A stretch of 64,000 nt of DNA. Source: Palsa-504 sp963744575 (GTDB lineage: Bacteria > Actinomycetota > Actinomycetes > Streptosporangiales > Streptosporangiaceae). Position numbers and translations under genes: made by a program. Of the stretch, positions 1-8,216 are shown piece after piece (within the stretch, counting starts at the first letter, position 1; each line of letters opens with the position of its first letter). The stretch spans positions 186,001 through 250,000 of the forward strand of contig CAVUUF010000024.1 in assembly GCA_963744575.1 (NCBI GenBank). Direction: 5' to 3'. The notes beneath the pieces were generated by a model. The model searched no databases. It saw nothing but the letters and a program-made list of their open reading frames with translations, and had not been told where the DNA came from.

Positions 1-596
1 GGCACCTGACCGTAACCCCGCCGGGTCCAGCCGTGGTCCGCCTCCCAGCGGATGAGCTGCTCCGGCACGCGCCCGGCGAAGGCCGCGAAGCCGTCACGGC
101 GGAGCACCGACTCCCACAGCACGGCGACGGCATCCGAAACCACGAACTTCGCGGCCTCCACCGGGTCATCGGAGTGGAAGTAGTCATAACTCTTCATGTC
201 GCAGGCAAGGTCGGCCAGCTCCGCGACAGCCTGCTGCGCCGGCCCGGGATCGCCGGCCTGCAGCGCCGCCAGCGCGTCGCCCGCCAGCCGGCGGAACGTG
301 AGCCGCCACCTGGACCGCTCAGTGTGGTGCACCCGGCGGTCCCCGGCCATGTAGGCGCCGTCCTTCGCCAGCTTGACGAACGTCGTCACCTCGCCCAGCA
401 CGGTGTCCGGGTCCGGCAGCTCCTTTCTCGGCTTCACTTTCGGCTGTTCCGGCGAGCGCAGCTCCTCCTCGATGCGCTCGCGAAGCTGGGCGTTCCCTCG
501 CCAGTACAGAGTCCACAACACCTTGCGGAGGCGCGCGTCGTCATTCGGCGCCATCGCGGTGTAGAACTCCTCACGGTTCATCCGGTTCGCCGGCAT
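1..596 (-). CDS. Partial hypothetical protein (C-terminus outside window)
   Basis: The reading frame on the minus strand is open from an ATG to the window edge, giving about 198 visible residues. It has a coherent soluble-protein composition (charged helices, GC-rich third positions) and reads MNREEFYTAMAPND near the start and FVKLAKDGAYMAGDRRVHHT in the middle. A second in-frame ATG lies 15 bases further in; neither start has a clear ribosome binding site. I do not recognise the family. Overlapping plus-strand frames are low-complexity and look like antisense shadows. The stop codon is outside the window. Confidence 0.7.
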   Translation of the reverse strand, partial: MPANRMNREEFYTAMAPNDDARLRKVLWTLYWRGNAQLRERIEEELRSPEQPKVKPRKELPDPDTVLGEVTTFVKLAKDGAYMAGDRRVHHTERSRWRLTFRRLAGDALAALQAGDPGPAQQAVAELADLACDMKSYDYFHSDDPVEAAKFVVSDAVAVLWESVLRRDGFAAFAGRVPEQLIRWEADHGWTRRGYGQV

Positions 597-813
597 GACA
601 ACCCATCGTAGGCGCCGGGCAGCCGCCGCTGCGGTATGTTGAGCCCCGCGCTAATCAGCCCTATGTCAGGGCGAGGCTCATCCTGCCGTTGTGGCCGGTA
701 GCTTGGCTGCTCCCCTGGCCTGGTGATGGAGGTCGGCTGGGCGGGTATTCCGTCTGTGGGCCTGCCCGGACCGGTGGGTCGCGTGGTCCGGGGAATGGCA
801 AAGGAGGTGCGGC

Positions 814-1644
814 ATGACCAGTACCGGGAGCACGGCACCGGCGGGAGCCGGAGAGGATCTGCTGCGGCGGCGCCGGGGCGAGACGGTGCTGATTACCGGC
901 GCCTCGTCCGGGATCGGGCGGGAACTGGCCCGGCAATTCGCCGGCGACGGCGCGGACCTGGTGCTCATCGCCCGCAGCCGGGACAGGTTGCGGGAGCTAG
1001 CCGGGGAACTCGCCGCCAGCTACGGGGTCATGGCGCAGGTGCTGCCCGCCGACCTGAGCCTGCCAGGCAGCCCGGACCAGATCGTGCAGACGCTGGCCCA
1101 GCGGCAGACCGACGTGGACGTGCTGGTGAACAACGCTGGCTTCGGAGCCCGCGGTCCGGTCGCCGGGATCGGCATCCAGCGGCAGCTGGAGATGGTCGAG
1201 GTCAACGTGGCGGCACTGACGCGGCTGACCGCCCTGCTGCTGCCCGGGATGCTGGAACGGCGCCGCGGGGGGATCTTGAATGTCGCCTCCACGGCCGCGT
1301 TCCAGCCGGGCCCGAACCATGCCGTGTACTACGCGACGAAGGCCTACGTGCTGTCGTTCACCGAGGCCCTGGCCGAGGAAGTCCGCGGCTCAGGAGTGCG
1401 GGTTTCCTGCCTGGCCCCGGGTCCCACCGACACCGGGTTCGCGGCGCAAGCCGGCGCGGCGGGCAGCCGGCTGTTCCGGCGGGGCGTGATGGACGCCGGC
1501 CGCGTGGCCCGGGCCGGGCACGATGGCTTGCGGCGAGGCAAGACCCTGGTCATTCCCGGCCTGCGCAACCGCGCCCTGGCATTCTCCGTGCGCCTTTCCC
1601 CGCGCGTCCTGGTAACCAGGATCTCCGGCTCCATGCAGGCATAG
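814..1644 (+). CDS. SDR family NAD(P)-dependent oxidoreductase
   Basis: A 276-residue short-chain dehydrogenase/reductase, the usual length for a classical SDR, predicted to reduce or oxidise a carbonyl/hydroxyl substrate with NAD(P)H in the cytoplasm. The Rossmann glycine motif TGASSGIG is at residues 28-35, NNAG at 106-109, a serine at 159 and the YxxxK pair at Tyr172/Lys176, so the catalytic set is complete. The start is supported by an excellent AAAGGAGG ribosome binding site about 6 bases upstream. The sequence resembles the DltE/YdfG-like group of SDRs, but the substrate cannot be deduced. It stands alone, converging on the NTF2-like gene downstream. Confidence 0.93.
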   Translation: MTSTGSTAPAGAGEDLLRRRRGETVLITGASSGIGRELARQFAGDGADLVLIARSRDRLRELAGELAASYGVMAQVLPADLSLPGSPDQIVQTLAQRQTDVDVLVNNAGFGARGPVAGIGIQRQLEMVEVNVAALTRLTALLLPGMLERRRGGILNVASTAAFQPGPNHAVYYATKAYVLSFTEALAEEVRGSGVRVSCLAPGPTDTGFAAQAGAAGSRLFRRGVMDAGRVARAGHDGLRRGKTLVIPGLRNRALAFSVRLSPRVLVTRISGSMQA

Positions 1645-1670
1645 ACGCCAGCCCAGCGGTCGCATCGGTT

Positions 1671-2078
1671 TCACCGGTCGTGGCCCGGGATCGGCTCACC
1701 TAGCGCCGCCCGCCAGGCAGGCGCCTGGAAGGGGTCGGCGAAGTACTGGGTCTCGTGCGTTACCAGATCGCCGGTGAACTCCATGACGCTCACCGCATAG
1801 GTGGGCCTGCCGTCATAGGTGATCACGCACTCGCTCACCCACAGGTCGCCGCCGCCCCGGATCCGCAGGATGGTGAAGTGGCGTTCAGCCGGGTGCCCGC
1901 CGCGTTGCGCCTGGATCTTCGATCGGCCCCGGAAGCGCTCCCCGGACTGCGGGTAGTCCAGGATCGCGTCGGCAGCGTAGATAGCGTGCTCGGTGTCGAT
2001 GTCCCCGCGGTCGGACGCCGTCCAGTGCTGCTCTAGCCGGGCCCGGGTCCTCGTGTCACGATCCATCGTCCTGTTCAC
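1671..2078 (-). CDS. SnoaL/NTF2-like domain protein
   Basis: A 135-residue protein with the cone-fold (NTF2/SnoaL-like) pattern: an N-terminal helix with LEQHWTASDRGDIDTEHAIY, then DYPQSGERFRGRSKI and a beta-rich C-terminal half ending at FADPFQAPAWR. Members are small cytoplasmic proteins that either act as isomerases/cyclases or bind small polar ligands; this one has no assignable reaction. It starts at GTG, with an in-frame ATG four codons later that would do equally well. It is convergent with the upstream SDR (27-bp gap), with no obvious terminator hairpin between them. Confidence 0.8.
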   Translation of the reverse strand: MNRTMDRDTRTRARLEQHWTASDRGDIDTEHAIYAADAILDYPQSGERFRGRSKIQAQRGGHPAERHFTILRIRGGGDLWVSECVITYDGRPTYAVSVMEFTGDLVTHETQYFADPFQAPAWRAALGEPIPGHDR

Positions 2079-2137
2079 CTGCGCCTCATGAGTACAAGGA
2101 TCTCATTGTCGCGGCTCAGATGCTGCCTGACCGGGGT

Positions 2138-2189
2138 CCGGGCTGATCAGCGTACCGCGCCGGGCCCGGGCTGATCAGCGTACCGCGCC
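2138..2189. repeat. Tandem 24-nt direct repeat with 28-nt period
   Basis: Two identical 24-base copies (2138-2161 and 2166-2189) are separated by 4 bases. Each contains the palindromic core CTGATCAG followed by CGTACCGCGCC. The repeat lies in the 268-bp gap between the NTF2-like gene and the small hydrophobic protein, upstream of both. A duplicated operator is possible, but a simple duplication is equally possible. Confidence 0.8.
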
Positions 2190-2346
2190 AGGTCCGGGAC
2201 TGCGGTCAGGGATCGCACCGATACCGTCAGGGGCGCATCAGGGTGTGAACCGGGGCCGATCCCGATCGACAGCGGCCACCGCCGGCGGCAGCCTTGAGGC
2301 ATGGCGCGCAACCGCGACCAGCTCAACTGAACGGAGACCGATCACC

Positions 2347-2496
2347 ATGCCCTGGATCATCGTCCTTGCCTTCATCGCCTCCGTGGCCCTCATCATCGTC
2401 AGCTTCGCCGTGCACTTCCTGTTCTCGCCCTGGCTGCTGGTGGCCGCCGCCATCGTGGCCTGGATCAAGTTCCGCCCGCGCCGCAGCTGGCGATAA
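2347..2496 (+). CDS. Small hydrophobic membrane protein
   Basis: A 49-residue protein beginning MPWIIVLAFIASVALIIV with two closely spaced hydrophobic segments (about residues 3-20 and 27-42) and a basic C-terminus (RPRRSWR). The pattern is that of the short actinobacterial 'hydrophobic protein'/Lmo0937-DUF5670-like family of membrane-inserted micro-proteins; function unknown. I chose this ATG rather than an upstream in-frame one because hydrophobicity begins here and a GGAG lies about 12 bases upstream, whereas the upstream extension is Arg/Ser/Thr low-complexity. Confidence 0.65.
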   Translation: MPWIIVLAFIASVALIIVSFAVHFLFSPWLLVAAAIVAWIKFRPRRSWR

Positions 2497-2575
2497 TCCA
2501 TCTGCCGCCCGGACGAATCCCGGCACCCGGCCAGCTCTCTCGATCGCCACAGCCCCGGTAGCACGGCCCGGTATT

Positions 2576-3460
2576 TCAGTACGTGATGCCGGCGAACTGC
2601 TCGCGGGCGCGCTCCAGCTGGCCGGCCCACTCGCGAGGCCAGCCGAAAGCGCGGGCGGCCTGGCCGCTCATGTCGGCGGCCGCAGCACCGCTGGTGAAGT
2701 GGACGTACTCGCCCCAGTTCATCCGCCGCGTGTAGGTCCCGCCGCAGTCGCGCGGGAAGTGCCGGGCCAGCTCCCGGAAGAACCTATTCATGACCCCTGC
2801 CCGCCCGCAGTCCCGCCATAGCGGGTAGAACCAGTCGCGGAACCAGCGGGTCCCCCGGCGAGGGAAATCGTCGGTGCTGCCGGTGAACCGGCGGTAGACG
2901 CCCTTGGCCTCGCGATCCATGCCCAGCGCCGTGTAGAGGTCATAGATGTAGAACTCGGCCCACTTGCTGTCGCCCCAGATCTCATACGCCGGTGAGCCGT
3001 GGACGCCGTTGTTGGCGCTCTCCACGGAATGCCCGATCTCGTGAGCGGGCAGCTCGCGAGCGAGGGCGTTGCCCTCCCGCCAGGTGTCCAGCCCGCAGTC
3101 GCTAACGTTGTGGTAGTCGTGGACCGGGCTGACGTAGTAGCCCGCGTGGCCGCCGCGGTGCCGCCCGGCGTGGTGGATGGAGTAGATGCGCGGGTCGAAC
3201 CCGAACGCGTCGCCGTAGGTTGCCTTGGAGTACTGCCAGGTCACATTGATGAACCGGGCCAGCCACCGGACCTCAGCCCGGCGCACGTCGGGGTCCAGGT
3301 AGATCGCGCAGTGCTCGTCGCTGTGATATAGCCGGAGCAACTGGCGGTGGTCGAACCAGTGCTCCTGCCAGGTGGCCGGCGGGTCAGCCAACTGACGCTC
3401 CGACTCTGCCTCCACCAGGTCCTCCCACCTCTCCGGGCACTGCCCGGCGGGTTTCGCCAA
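2576..3460 (-). CDS. Putative zinc metallopeptidase-like protein, probably 5'-truncated
   Basis: A 294-residue protein carrying a zincin signature HEIGH at residues 140-144, with a candidate third ligand Glu169 (WAEF) 25 residues on, as in gluzincin-type peptidases. It is rich in Trp, Tyr and His and resembles the catalytic part of secreted actinobacterial proteins that begin with a signal peptide and extra domains; neither is present here. The coding sequence starts abruptly, just where a fragment of a DDE transposase abuts it, so the original N-terminus was probably lost by insertion or deletion. Peptidase activity is inferred from the motif alone. Confidence 0.65.
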   Translation of the reverse strand: MAKPAGQCPERWEDLVEAESERQLADPPATWQEHWFDHRQLLRLYHSDEHCAIYLDPDVRRAEVRWLARFINVTWQYSKATYGDAFGFDPRIYSIHHAGRHRGGHAGYYVSPVHDYHNVSDCGLDTWREGNALARELPAHEIGHSVESANNGVHGSPAYEIWGDSKWAEFYIYDLYTALGMDREAKGVYRRFTGSTDDFPRRGTRWFRDWFYPLWRDCGRAGVMNRFFRELARHFPRDCGGTYTRRMNWGEYVHFTSGAAAADMSGQAARAFGWPREWAGQLERAREQFAGITY

Positions 3461-3537
3461 GCCCTTATCAACGCGATCGTATGGCCAGTGAGCTCGCTGT
3501 CGTACCCGGCATCTGCAACGGCGTAGCGGGTGTTCAT
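3457..3537 (-). pseudogene. Fragment of a DDE (IS4/IS5-type) transposase
   Basis: About 25 codons read MNTRYAVADAGYDSE and then diverge. 'VADAGYDS' is the strongly conserved strand around the second catalytic Asp of IS4/IS5-type DDE transposases. Nothing upstream or downstream in this frame continues the family. It abuts the start of the metallopeptidase-like gene and probably marks the breakpoint that truncated it. Confidence 0.5.
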
Positions 3538-3565
3538 GCCCACGATCGGGCTGGCACCGGGATGC

Positions 3566-4006
3566 TCACGCTGGCGGCGGTCTGGCGGTCAGCGGGCCCA
3601 AGTCAACCCTGGCCCGTTCGGCATACCGGCATGACAGGCCGAAGTAGATCATCCGGGTGTGCACGTACAGCCGGTCGGGGTGCACCGGCGCCCAACCCGG
3701 CAGCAAAACCGTCTCCGGGACCAGCGGATTGATGCCCTCGTACTCATACAGCCCCAGCATCGCCAGCCACATCCGCTCCAGGACGGCAAGATCGTGACAC
3801 TGTTCGGGCTGGGCCCGCAGCCAGCCGCGGGCGGCGCTCGTCATCGGATCGCCCGCGGGCACGCCCATAACCCGCAACGCCACATAAGCCAGCACAGTAA
3901 CGAACAACGACCCCGGCGCCTCGCCATGCAACGGCCACGACCCATCACCACACCGTGCCGCCTGGTAATGGCGCAGGATCTGGCCGCGATCACGCTCCGG
4001 GAGCGG
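3566..4006 (-). pseudogene. Internal fragment of a squalene/oxidosqualene-cyclase-like protein
   Basis: The frame reads GDGSWPLHGEAPGSLFVTVL, then AYVALRVMGVPAGDP, and later WLAMLGLYEYEGINPLVPE and PDRLYVHTRMIYFGLS. This matches the early part of the alpha-toroid of bacterial lanosterol/cycloartenol-synthase-like triterpene cyclases, including the QW-type GxW element. Only about 140 of roughly 700 residues remain and the catalytic DCTAE-type region is absent. It begins directly after an in-frame TAG and ends in an unrelated tail, so it is a dead fragment. Confidence 0.6.
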
Positions 4007-4009
4007 CTA

Positions 4010-4370
4010 CCTTCCCGCCGCTTCCATCGTCTGCTCGACTGCCCACAGACCGGCGCGATGGGCGACCGCCTCGGTCAGCTCGTCGACGGTCAGCTCGGCA
4101 TCCGCCAGCGCCTCGCCGATGGCCGCGATGACCTCATCCGCCTGCGCCGGGGCGAAGCGGACCCCTCTGGATGCGTCGGCACGGGCGACGGCAGGGCCGA
4201 CAGCGCGGCCGTCCACATCGGCAGGTCGGCGGCCTGCAGCAGGTGGATAGTGCCGCGCGGGCCGAACGTCTTGACCAAGGTGCGCTCCTGCCACAGCGCA
4301 CGCTGCACGTCGGCACGGGTCCCCCGGCGATGCGCCGCCCGATCGACAGCTCGGCGGCGCTGAGCACCTG
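4010..4370 (-). pseudogene. Frameshifted fragment of a winged-helix DNA-binding (AlkZ-like) protein
   Basis: Recognisable pieces occur in three frames. LSAAELSIGRRIAGG comes first. MQRALWQERTLVKTFGPRGT and IHLLQAADLPMWTAALSALP follow in a second frame. ADEVIAAIGEALADAELTVD and ELTEAVAHRAGLWAVEQ are in a third. Together they match the N-terminal half of the AlkZ/DUF1006 winged-helix family (HTH_42), whose members include DNA glycosylases acting on alkylated or crosslinked bases. At least two frameshifts and loss of the C-terminal half make it a pseudogene. It is adjacent to the cyclase fragment. Confidence 0.6.
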
Positions 4371-4415
4371 GGCATGCGCACCGCCGTCCGGCCTGCCTGG
4401 AGTAGGTCAGCGTTG

Positions 4416-5999
4416 CTAGCGGACCCAGCTCTGGTCGGCGAGGAAGCCCCAGACCGGGCTGTACTGGTAGTTTCCCAGCCGCCGGGAGGTCAGGTCGACG
4501 TCCCGCAGGGACACGGTCGGTACCCAGGCGGCGGTGTCGGTGAGGCGGCGGTCGACCGCGGCCCAGGCGTCGGCGGATCGGGCTGGATCGGTGAGCCCGA
4601 GCTGGCTGGCCTGGCGCATCGCGCGGTCGAGCGCCGGGTCGCAGAAGTAGCCGTTGCTGGTACCGCCGCCGCAGCCGAGGAACTGGGGAATGCAGGACGA
4701 CGGGTCAGGGTATTCGGCGAGCCAGTCGCCGTCGGTGGAGAGCTGGAACCGCTCGCGCATTGACTTGGTGATCGTGCCGTACGGAACGAGATGCAGGCGG
4801 ACGCGGTAGCCGAGGGCGCGCAGGATGCTGGCGAAATAGGCGGCGACGCCGGGCGGGACGAAGCCCTCGTCCGGGCTTCCCCACACGTCGACCTGTTCCC
4901 CTGCGGTTCCGGATTCCCTGACCAGCTGCCGGGCGCGGGTCATGTCCGGGGCGCCCCAGGCGCCGTCGGCGCGGGGATTCTGCGTGTACGGGCAGTACGC
5001 GGCGTAGCCGCGCAGGCCGGGAGCTACCGGCTGGCAGGCGGGGGCGGCGAAGCCTGGCCCGCCGTACAACTGGACGATCTCGGCCCGGTCGATCGCATAG
5101 TTGAGGGCCTGCCGGACCCGGACGTCGTTGAACGGGGCGAGGCGGGTGTTGAGGGGAGCGAACTCGACGGCGAACTGCGGGCTGGAATGCAGCTGCGCCG
5201 GCTGCTGGAGCTGAAGCTGCCGGTACTGGCCCGGCGGGAGCTGACCGTAGAACCAGTCGGCTCGTCCCTGGCTGACCGCGGTCACCGCGGCTTGCGCGGT
5301 CGGTAGCGTACGCCACACGATCGTGTCGGGATTGCCGACCGGCTGGGCGGCGTGGGACCACTCGCGGAACAGCGGGTTGCGCACGAACCGGATCTCGGTC
5401 CGGCTGGCGTGGGCGATCTGGTACGGCCCGGTGCCGGGCACCGTGCGCGAGCCTGGCTCGCGGTCCGGTGTCCCGGGCGGGATCGGCGCCGCGTAGGAAT
5501 ACTCGGTCAGCCTGAACAAGAACTCGGGGTCGGGCGCGGCGAGGTGGAAGGTGACCGTCCCGGCGGCGTCGTCGGTGACGACGCCGCGGGCTAGATCGCA
5601 GCCCTGCGGGCGGTGGGCGCACGCGGCCGCGCCGACCAGGCCGGCGTACAGTGACCGGCCCGGAGATCCGACCCGGAACAGGCGCTCGATCGCGCGCCGG
5701 AAGTCGCCCGCCCGCAGCGGCTGGCCGTCGGAGTGCCGGATGCCGGGACGGATCCGGAAGGCGTAACTCGCGGTGTCGGACGGTGTCGGGATGGCCAGCG
5801 CAAGGTCGGGGACGATCCGCAGCCCATCCGCGCCGGCGCTGCGCTGGAAGGTGACAAGGCCGTCGGTCCCACCCCTGTTCCCGCCCCATCTAAACACGAC
5901 CGGGCGGTCCGCGCACCGGGCTGCGTCAACCGCGGCGCAGACCGGATAGCGGCCCCCGACCGGGACTGTCAGCTTCTTGTAAGCCCGCCGGGTCACCAT
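4416..5999 (-). CDS. Peptide/nickel-type ABC substrate-binding protein (SBP_bac_5), atypical N-terminus
   Basis: A 527-residue family-5 solute-binding domain: FRIRPGIRHSDGQPLRAGDF (the canonical 'F.LRxGVkFsDG.p.ta.DV' motif), GTGPYQI, LNTRLAPFNDVRVRQALNYA and a closing C-terminal lobe. Such proteins bind oligopeptides or similar ligands for ABC import. This copy lacks a Sec signal peptide and lipobox Cys, and the first strand of lobe I is replaced by an odd, Cys-containing 45-residue segment. In actinomycetes the same domain also occurs fused behind BTAD-type regulators, so this may be the detached C-terminal part of such a fusion. No permease or ATPase genes are adjacent. Confidence 0.75.
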   Translation of the reverse strand: MVTRRAYKKLTVPVGGRYPVCAAVDAARCADRPVVFRWGGNRGGTDGLVTFQRSAGADGLRIVPDLALAIPTPSDTASYAFRIRPGIRHSDGQPLRAGDFRRAIERLFRVGSPGRSLYAGLVGAAACAHRPQGCDLARGVVTDDAAGTVTFHLAAPDPEFLFRLTEYSYAAPIPPGTPDREPGSRTVPGTGPYQIAHASRTEIRFVRNPLFREWSHAAQPVGNPDTIVWRTLPTAQAAVTAVSQGRADWFYGQLPPGQYRQLQLQQPAQLHSSPQFAVEFAPLNTRLAPFNDVRVRQALNYAIDRAEIVQLYGGPGFAAPACQPVAPGLRGYAAYCPYTQNPRADGAWGAPDMTRARQLVRESGTAGEQVDVWGSPDEGFVPPGVAAYFASILRALGYRVRLHLVPYGTITKSMRERFQLSTDGDWLAEYPDPSSCIPQFLGCGGGTSNGYFCDPALDRAMRQASQLGLTDPARSADAWAAVDRRLTDTAAWVPTVSLRDVDLTSRRLGNYQYSPVWGFLADQSWVR

Positions 6000-6055
6000 C
6001 GGCGCAGGGTGAACCGGGCGTTCACGGATCTATATGTCCTATCGGGGAGGCCGGC

Positions 6056-7762
6056 ATGACCAGGGCATGGCGGGAATGTTCCAGCGGGAGACGGCGCGTG
6101 CTCGCGGCGGCGGTGACGGTAGCGGCGGCCGGCGCCCTGGCCCTGCCGGCGAAGCCGGCGCAGGCCGCGTCGTTGTGCGTCGGCAGCGGCGGCGGGTGTT
6201 ATCCGACGATCCAGGCGGCCGTCAACGCAGCGCACGGCGGTGACACGATCACCATCGGAGCCGGTACCTTCGCGGGCGGCGTCACGATCACCAAGAGCGT
6301 CCGCCTGCAGGGCGCCGGAGCGGCGGCGACGATCATCCGCGGCGGCGATCACGTGCTGACGATCGGCGCCTACGGGGCGGCCAGCGAGCCGGCGGTCTCG
6401 ATCAGCGGCGTGACGGTCACCGGCGGGCTGGCCTGGTCGAGCGCGGTGTCGGTCCCGCTCCTGGGGAAGGCCGGCGCCTGGGCGGCCGGCGGTGGCATTG
6501 AGATCCCGCCGGGCGCACACCTGGCCGATGGCGCGACGGTGACGATCTCGGACAGCGCGATCACCGGCAACCGGGCCAATCCTAGTACCAGCATCCCGTC
6601 CGGGCTCACCTGCCCGGACGGCTTCCCGCAAGGTCAGTGCCCGTTCGCCCCGGCCAACGGCGGCGGCATCGATAGCTGGGGTGCGCTGACGCTGATCCGC
6701 GCTGCCGTGACCGGCAACCGCGCCGGAGCGCCGCCCGGGCAGCCGGGCACGGCCAGCGACGCGGACGGCGGGGGAATCTACAGCCGCCAGGGCGGCCTCA
6801 CGCTGGATCACGCGATCGTGTCGGGTAACGGGGCGGCGGCGACCATCCCGGCGGGGCGCTTCGCCGAGGGCGGCGGCATCTGGGCCGGCGTCCCGGACTT
6901 CGGACCGGGGACCGACTCTGGCCGTGACGTGCTGGTCATCAAGGACAGCACGATCGCCGGCAACACCGCCAGCCTCAGCACCGATCTCCCGGCCGAATTC
7001 GGCGGGCAGGTCCAGAACCTTGTCGCCAACACAGGCGGCGTACTAGTCGTCGGCCGAACGCAGACGACCACGGTCGAGAACACGGTGATCTCGAAGAACA
7101 CGGCCATCGCCACGGACCCGAACGGCGAGGGGGGCGCGCTCGACGCCGGCATGAACGTGACCGGCGGCACGCTGGACCTGTCCGGCAGCGTCGTATCGGG
7201 CAACACGGCGATCACCAAGACCGGCACCTCGGAGGGCGTGGGTTTCGCGGGCAGCGCACTCGAGGCCGACGGCGGCGGGATGATCAGCGACACCCGCATC
7301 ACGGGCAACTTCTCCTCGGTAGACAGCCCGCACAGCGCCGCGGGCGTGGCCGGCGCCCTGGGCGTGTTCGGCAACGACAGCCTGCTGACCGTCCGGGACA
7401 GCGCCATCACCGGGAACACGGCCATCGCGAGCAGCAGCACCGGGTCGGCCGATGTCCAGGGCGTGGGCGTGTTCAACAGCGGCCTGCTCACGCTGGTCAA
7501 CGTCACGGTCAGCGGCAACTCCGGGACGGCCACCGGGCCCTCCGGCGCGGCCCAGGGGGGCGGGATCTGGAACACGACCGATGTCACCGGGCCGCCGGTG
7601 CAGCTCACCCTCGAGCACACCACCGTGACTCGCAACTCGGTGGCCGGGAGCTCCGGCATCAAGGTGCAGGGCGGGGGCCTGTTCTCGGCGCCGCCGGCCA
7701 CCGTCATCCTGCGGAACTCACTGATCACGCTGAACGACCCCGACCAGTGCTCCGGCTGCTGA
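6056..7762 (+). CDS. Secreted right-handed parallel beta-helix protein
   Basis: A 568-residue exported protein. Residues 1-37 form a Sec-type signal peptide (Arg-rich n-region, VLAAAVTVAAAGALAL core, AQA cleavage site). The mature part starts with the 'ptIQaAVnaA..GDTI.I..GtF' motif of pectate-lyase-like folds and continues as a long series of imperfect repeats with ITGN, VTGN and VSGN turns. It ends at SLITLNDPDQCSGC, with no membrane anchor. An adhesin or polysaccharide-modifying role is plausible, but catalytic residues are not identifiable. A GGGGAGG ribosome binding site lies 6-7 bases before the ATG. The upstream solute-binding gene is divergent, with only 56 bp between starts. Confidence 0.85.
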   Translation: MTRAWRECSSGRRRVLAAAVTVAAAGALALPAKPAQAASLCVGSGGGCYPTIQAAVNAAHGGDTITIGAGTFAGGVTITKSVRLQGAGAAATIIRGGDHVLTIGAYGAASEPAVSISGVTVTGGLAWSSAVSVPLLGKAGAWAAGGGIEIPPGAHLADGATVTISDSAITGNRANPSTSIPSGLTCPDGFPQGQCPFAPANGGGIDSWGALTLIRAAVTGNRAGAPPGQPGTASDADGGGIYSRQGGLTLDHAIVSGNGAAATIPAGRFAEGGGIWAGVPDFGPGTDSGRDVLVIKDSTIAGNTASLSTDLPAEFGGQVQNLVANTGGVLVVGRTQTTTVENTVISKNTAIATDPNGEGGALDAGMNVTGGTLDLSGSVVSGNTAITKTGTSEGVGFAGSALEADGGGMISDTRITGNFSSVDSPHSAAGVAGALGVFGNDSLLTVRDSAITGNTAIASSSTGSADVQGVGVFNSGLLTLVNVTVSGNSGTATGPSGAAQGGGIWNTTDVTGPPVQLTLEHTTVTRNSVAGSSGIKVQGGGLFSAPPATVILRNSLITLNDPDQCSGC

Positions 7763-7988
7763 GACCAGCTAGGCATAGCGACCAGCGGATGAGATCAGCC
7801 TGGGCGCTTCCCCGCCACCGTGAGAACGCCTCCTGAACACAGGCCACGGCGCGCAGCGGGTCGGGGCGGACCGGCCCGCCGCGGAATGGCTCCACCGGGC
7901 ACGACAGCTCTACTACCCGCCGCGGCCGTCCCCGGCCGCCGCAGCCCGCATTTGCCTGCCCTTCGAGGGAAGAGGAAGGAGGGCTACC

Positions 7989-8216
7989 GTGTCCAGCGCA
8001 CGTCGGGTCATTGTTGGCGCGAGCGGCTCACCAAGCAGCCTTCAGGTGCTGCGCTGCGCGCAGCACCTGGTCCACGCCCGGCGCCCCGTCCTCACTATCC
8101 CGCCGCTCCCGCTCGCCCGGGAGACGCGCCGTGGAGCACTGGCACGGGCGTTCCAGCACAGCACGCTAAGCGCCGATCAGAGCTCGCCGGGCAGACGCGG
8201 CAGCCGACTGGCATAA
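7989..8216 (+). pseudogene. Universal stress protein (UspA) N-terminal fragment
   Basis: The GTG start has a strong GGAGG site 6 bases upstream. The first 35 residues, SSARRVIVGASGSPSSLQVL onward, match the first beta strand and helix of UspA domains (R.IVVGVSGSpgS..AL..A). After residue 36 similarity stops and the frame continues as non-homologous sequence into the end of the convergent SDR gene. USP proteins are normally about 140 or 290 residues, so this is a 3'-deleted remnant that may still be translated. Confidence 0.5.

Noticed and set aside
33..611. Long plus-strand open frame at the window start
   Set aside because: Arg/His-rich antisense of a coherent minus-strand protein; no motif or ribosome binding site.
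1020..1674. Minus-strand open frames opposite the SDR gene
   Set aside because: Antisense shadows; low-complexity composition and no homology.
4705..5889. 394-residue minus-strand frame overlapping the solute-binding protein
   Set aside because: Pro/Arg repeats in the wrong frame of a clear SBP_bac_5 gene.
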